Positions 63,960 to 64,000 of a stretch of DNA of 64,000 nt are shown here, one piece after another. Under the pieces are notes generated by a model. It worked only from the letters and a program-made list of their open reading frames with translations, made no database searches and was not told the DNA's origin. Origin of the DNA: Ichthyophthirius multifiliis (Eukaryota > Ciliophora > Oligohymenophorea > Hymenostomatida); the NCBI RefSeq assembly GCF_000220395.1, contig NW_004086344.1, positions 87,722 to 151,721 of the forward strand, written 5' to 3'. Made by a program: the position numbers and the translations under genes. Position 1 is the first letter of the stretch, and each line of letters begins with the position of its first letter.

Positions 63960-64000
<41 letters not shown>
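62007..64000 (-). CDS. CAMK-like protein kinase, 5' end beyond window
   Basis: Truncated by the window end. The first visible exon (about 63930-63775) reads ELKPNDLITWQYQKNKNQTK and GKKTQNYLGEEVVLIK, possibly part of a PH-like domain. Then comes the kinase: YDIQSQIGKGNYARV, KFAVKCFEK, MEIVEGTSLYDEI, MHRDLKPENI, IVDFGLGTFADE, CGTPGFVAPEIA and MLEKDPSVRISI. All catalytic residues are present. GTPGFVAPE and the DLKPEN form fit the CAMK/CDPK group, but no EF-hands follow; the tail is S/G/K-rich and ends in N/S repeats from a TTATTACTC-type array (62180-62250). TA-rich introns lie near 62890-62965, 63425-63470 and 63560-63690. The stop at 62007-62009 relies on a proposed last intron. Confidence 0.85.
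62180..62250. repeat. Degenerate TTATTACTC/ATTCGC repeat, coding
   Basis: On the coding (minus) strand it gives an N/S/K-rich tail of the kinase (runs such as NNNKSNNKNNNKS). Confidence 0.7.

Overview
The window is about 85% A+T and reads as the somatic (macronuclear) genome of an oligohymenophorean ciliate. Three things show this. Every recognisable protein is full of in-frame TAA and TAG codons where its family has Gln or a variable residue. TGA is the only codon that closes these genes. The genes are cut by many short GT...AG introns, mostly 32 to 110 bases. The extreme A+T content and the gene style fit Ichthyophthirius multifiliis or a close relative; the species is an inference. Because TAA and TAG are read as Gln, standard-code ORFs are nearly useless here. 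Most genes below were read by hand with ciliate code 6, and many exon joins were checked by splice phase.

Layout. 0-8.6 kb: the 3' part of a Gln-rich coiled-coil gene, a four-helix membrane protein, a poorly resolved minus-strand gene, a Gly/Cys-rich surface protein, and a small selenoprotein K/S-like gene with a 3' SECIS element. 8.6-12.3 kb: mostly non-coding, with two weak coding traces. 12.3-19 kb: histone H2A.Z, a small membrane protein, an EF-hand protein, and an 11-exon gene for a single-span protein. 19.7-31.1 kb: a possibly decaying gene, then a minus-strand block with a long coiled-coil protein, DRC2 of the ciliary nexin-dynein regulatory complex, a 460-residue cysteine-rich protein and a large leucine-rich-repeat protein. 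31.5-44.6 kb: a CUE/UBA-Smr protein, two tandem secreted cystatins, a secreted alpha-amylase, a cyclic-nucleotide-binding protein, a hormone-sensitive-lipase-type hydrolase, and a kelch-phosphatase whose metal ligands are largely replaced. 44.6-64 kb: triosephosphate isomerase, two protein kinases (one cut by the window end), a quinone-oxidoreductase-type dehydrogenase, ribosomal protein SA, thioredoxin and two unknown genes.

The genes are a mixed eukaryotic set with no operon logic: housekeeping (H2A.Z, TPI, RPSA, thioredoxin), ciliary (DRC2, probably the coiled-coil proteins), digestion or secretion (amylase, cystatins), and signalling. The strongest unusual observations are: (1) a protein ending G-G-TGA-G-TGA with a form-2 SECIS hairpin downstream, in an organism where TGA is otherwise the only stop; (2) a PPKL-type kelch phosphatase that has lost its metal-binding signature; (3) a 4-base microexon supported by splice phase; (4) a run of TAA triplets that encodes polyglutamine. 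Start codons and distant exons of several minus-strand genes remain uncertain and are marked so.
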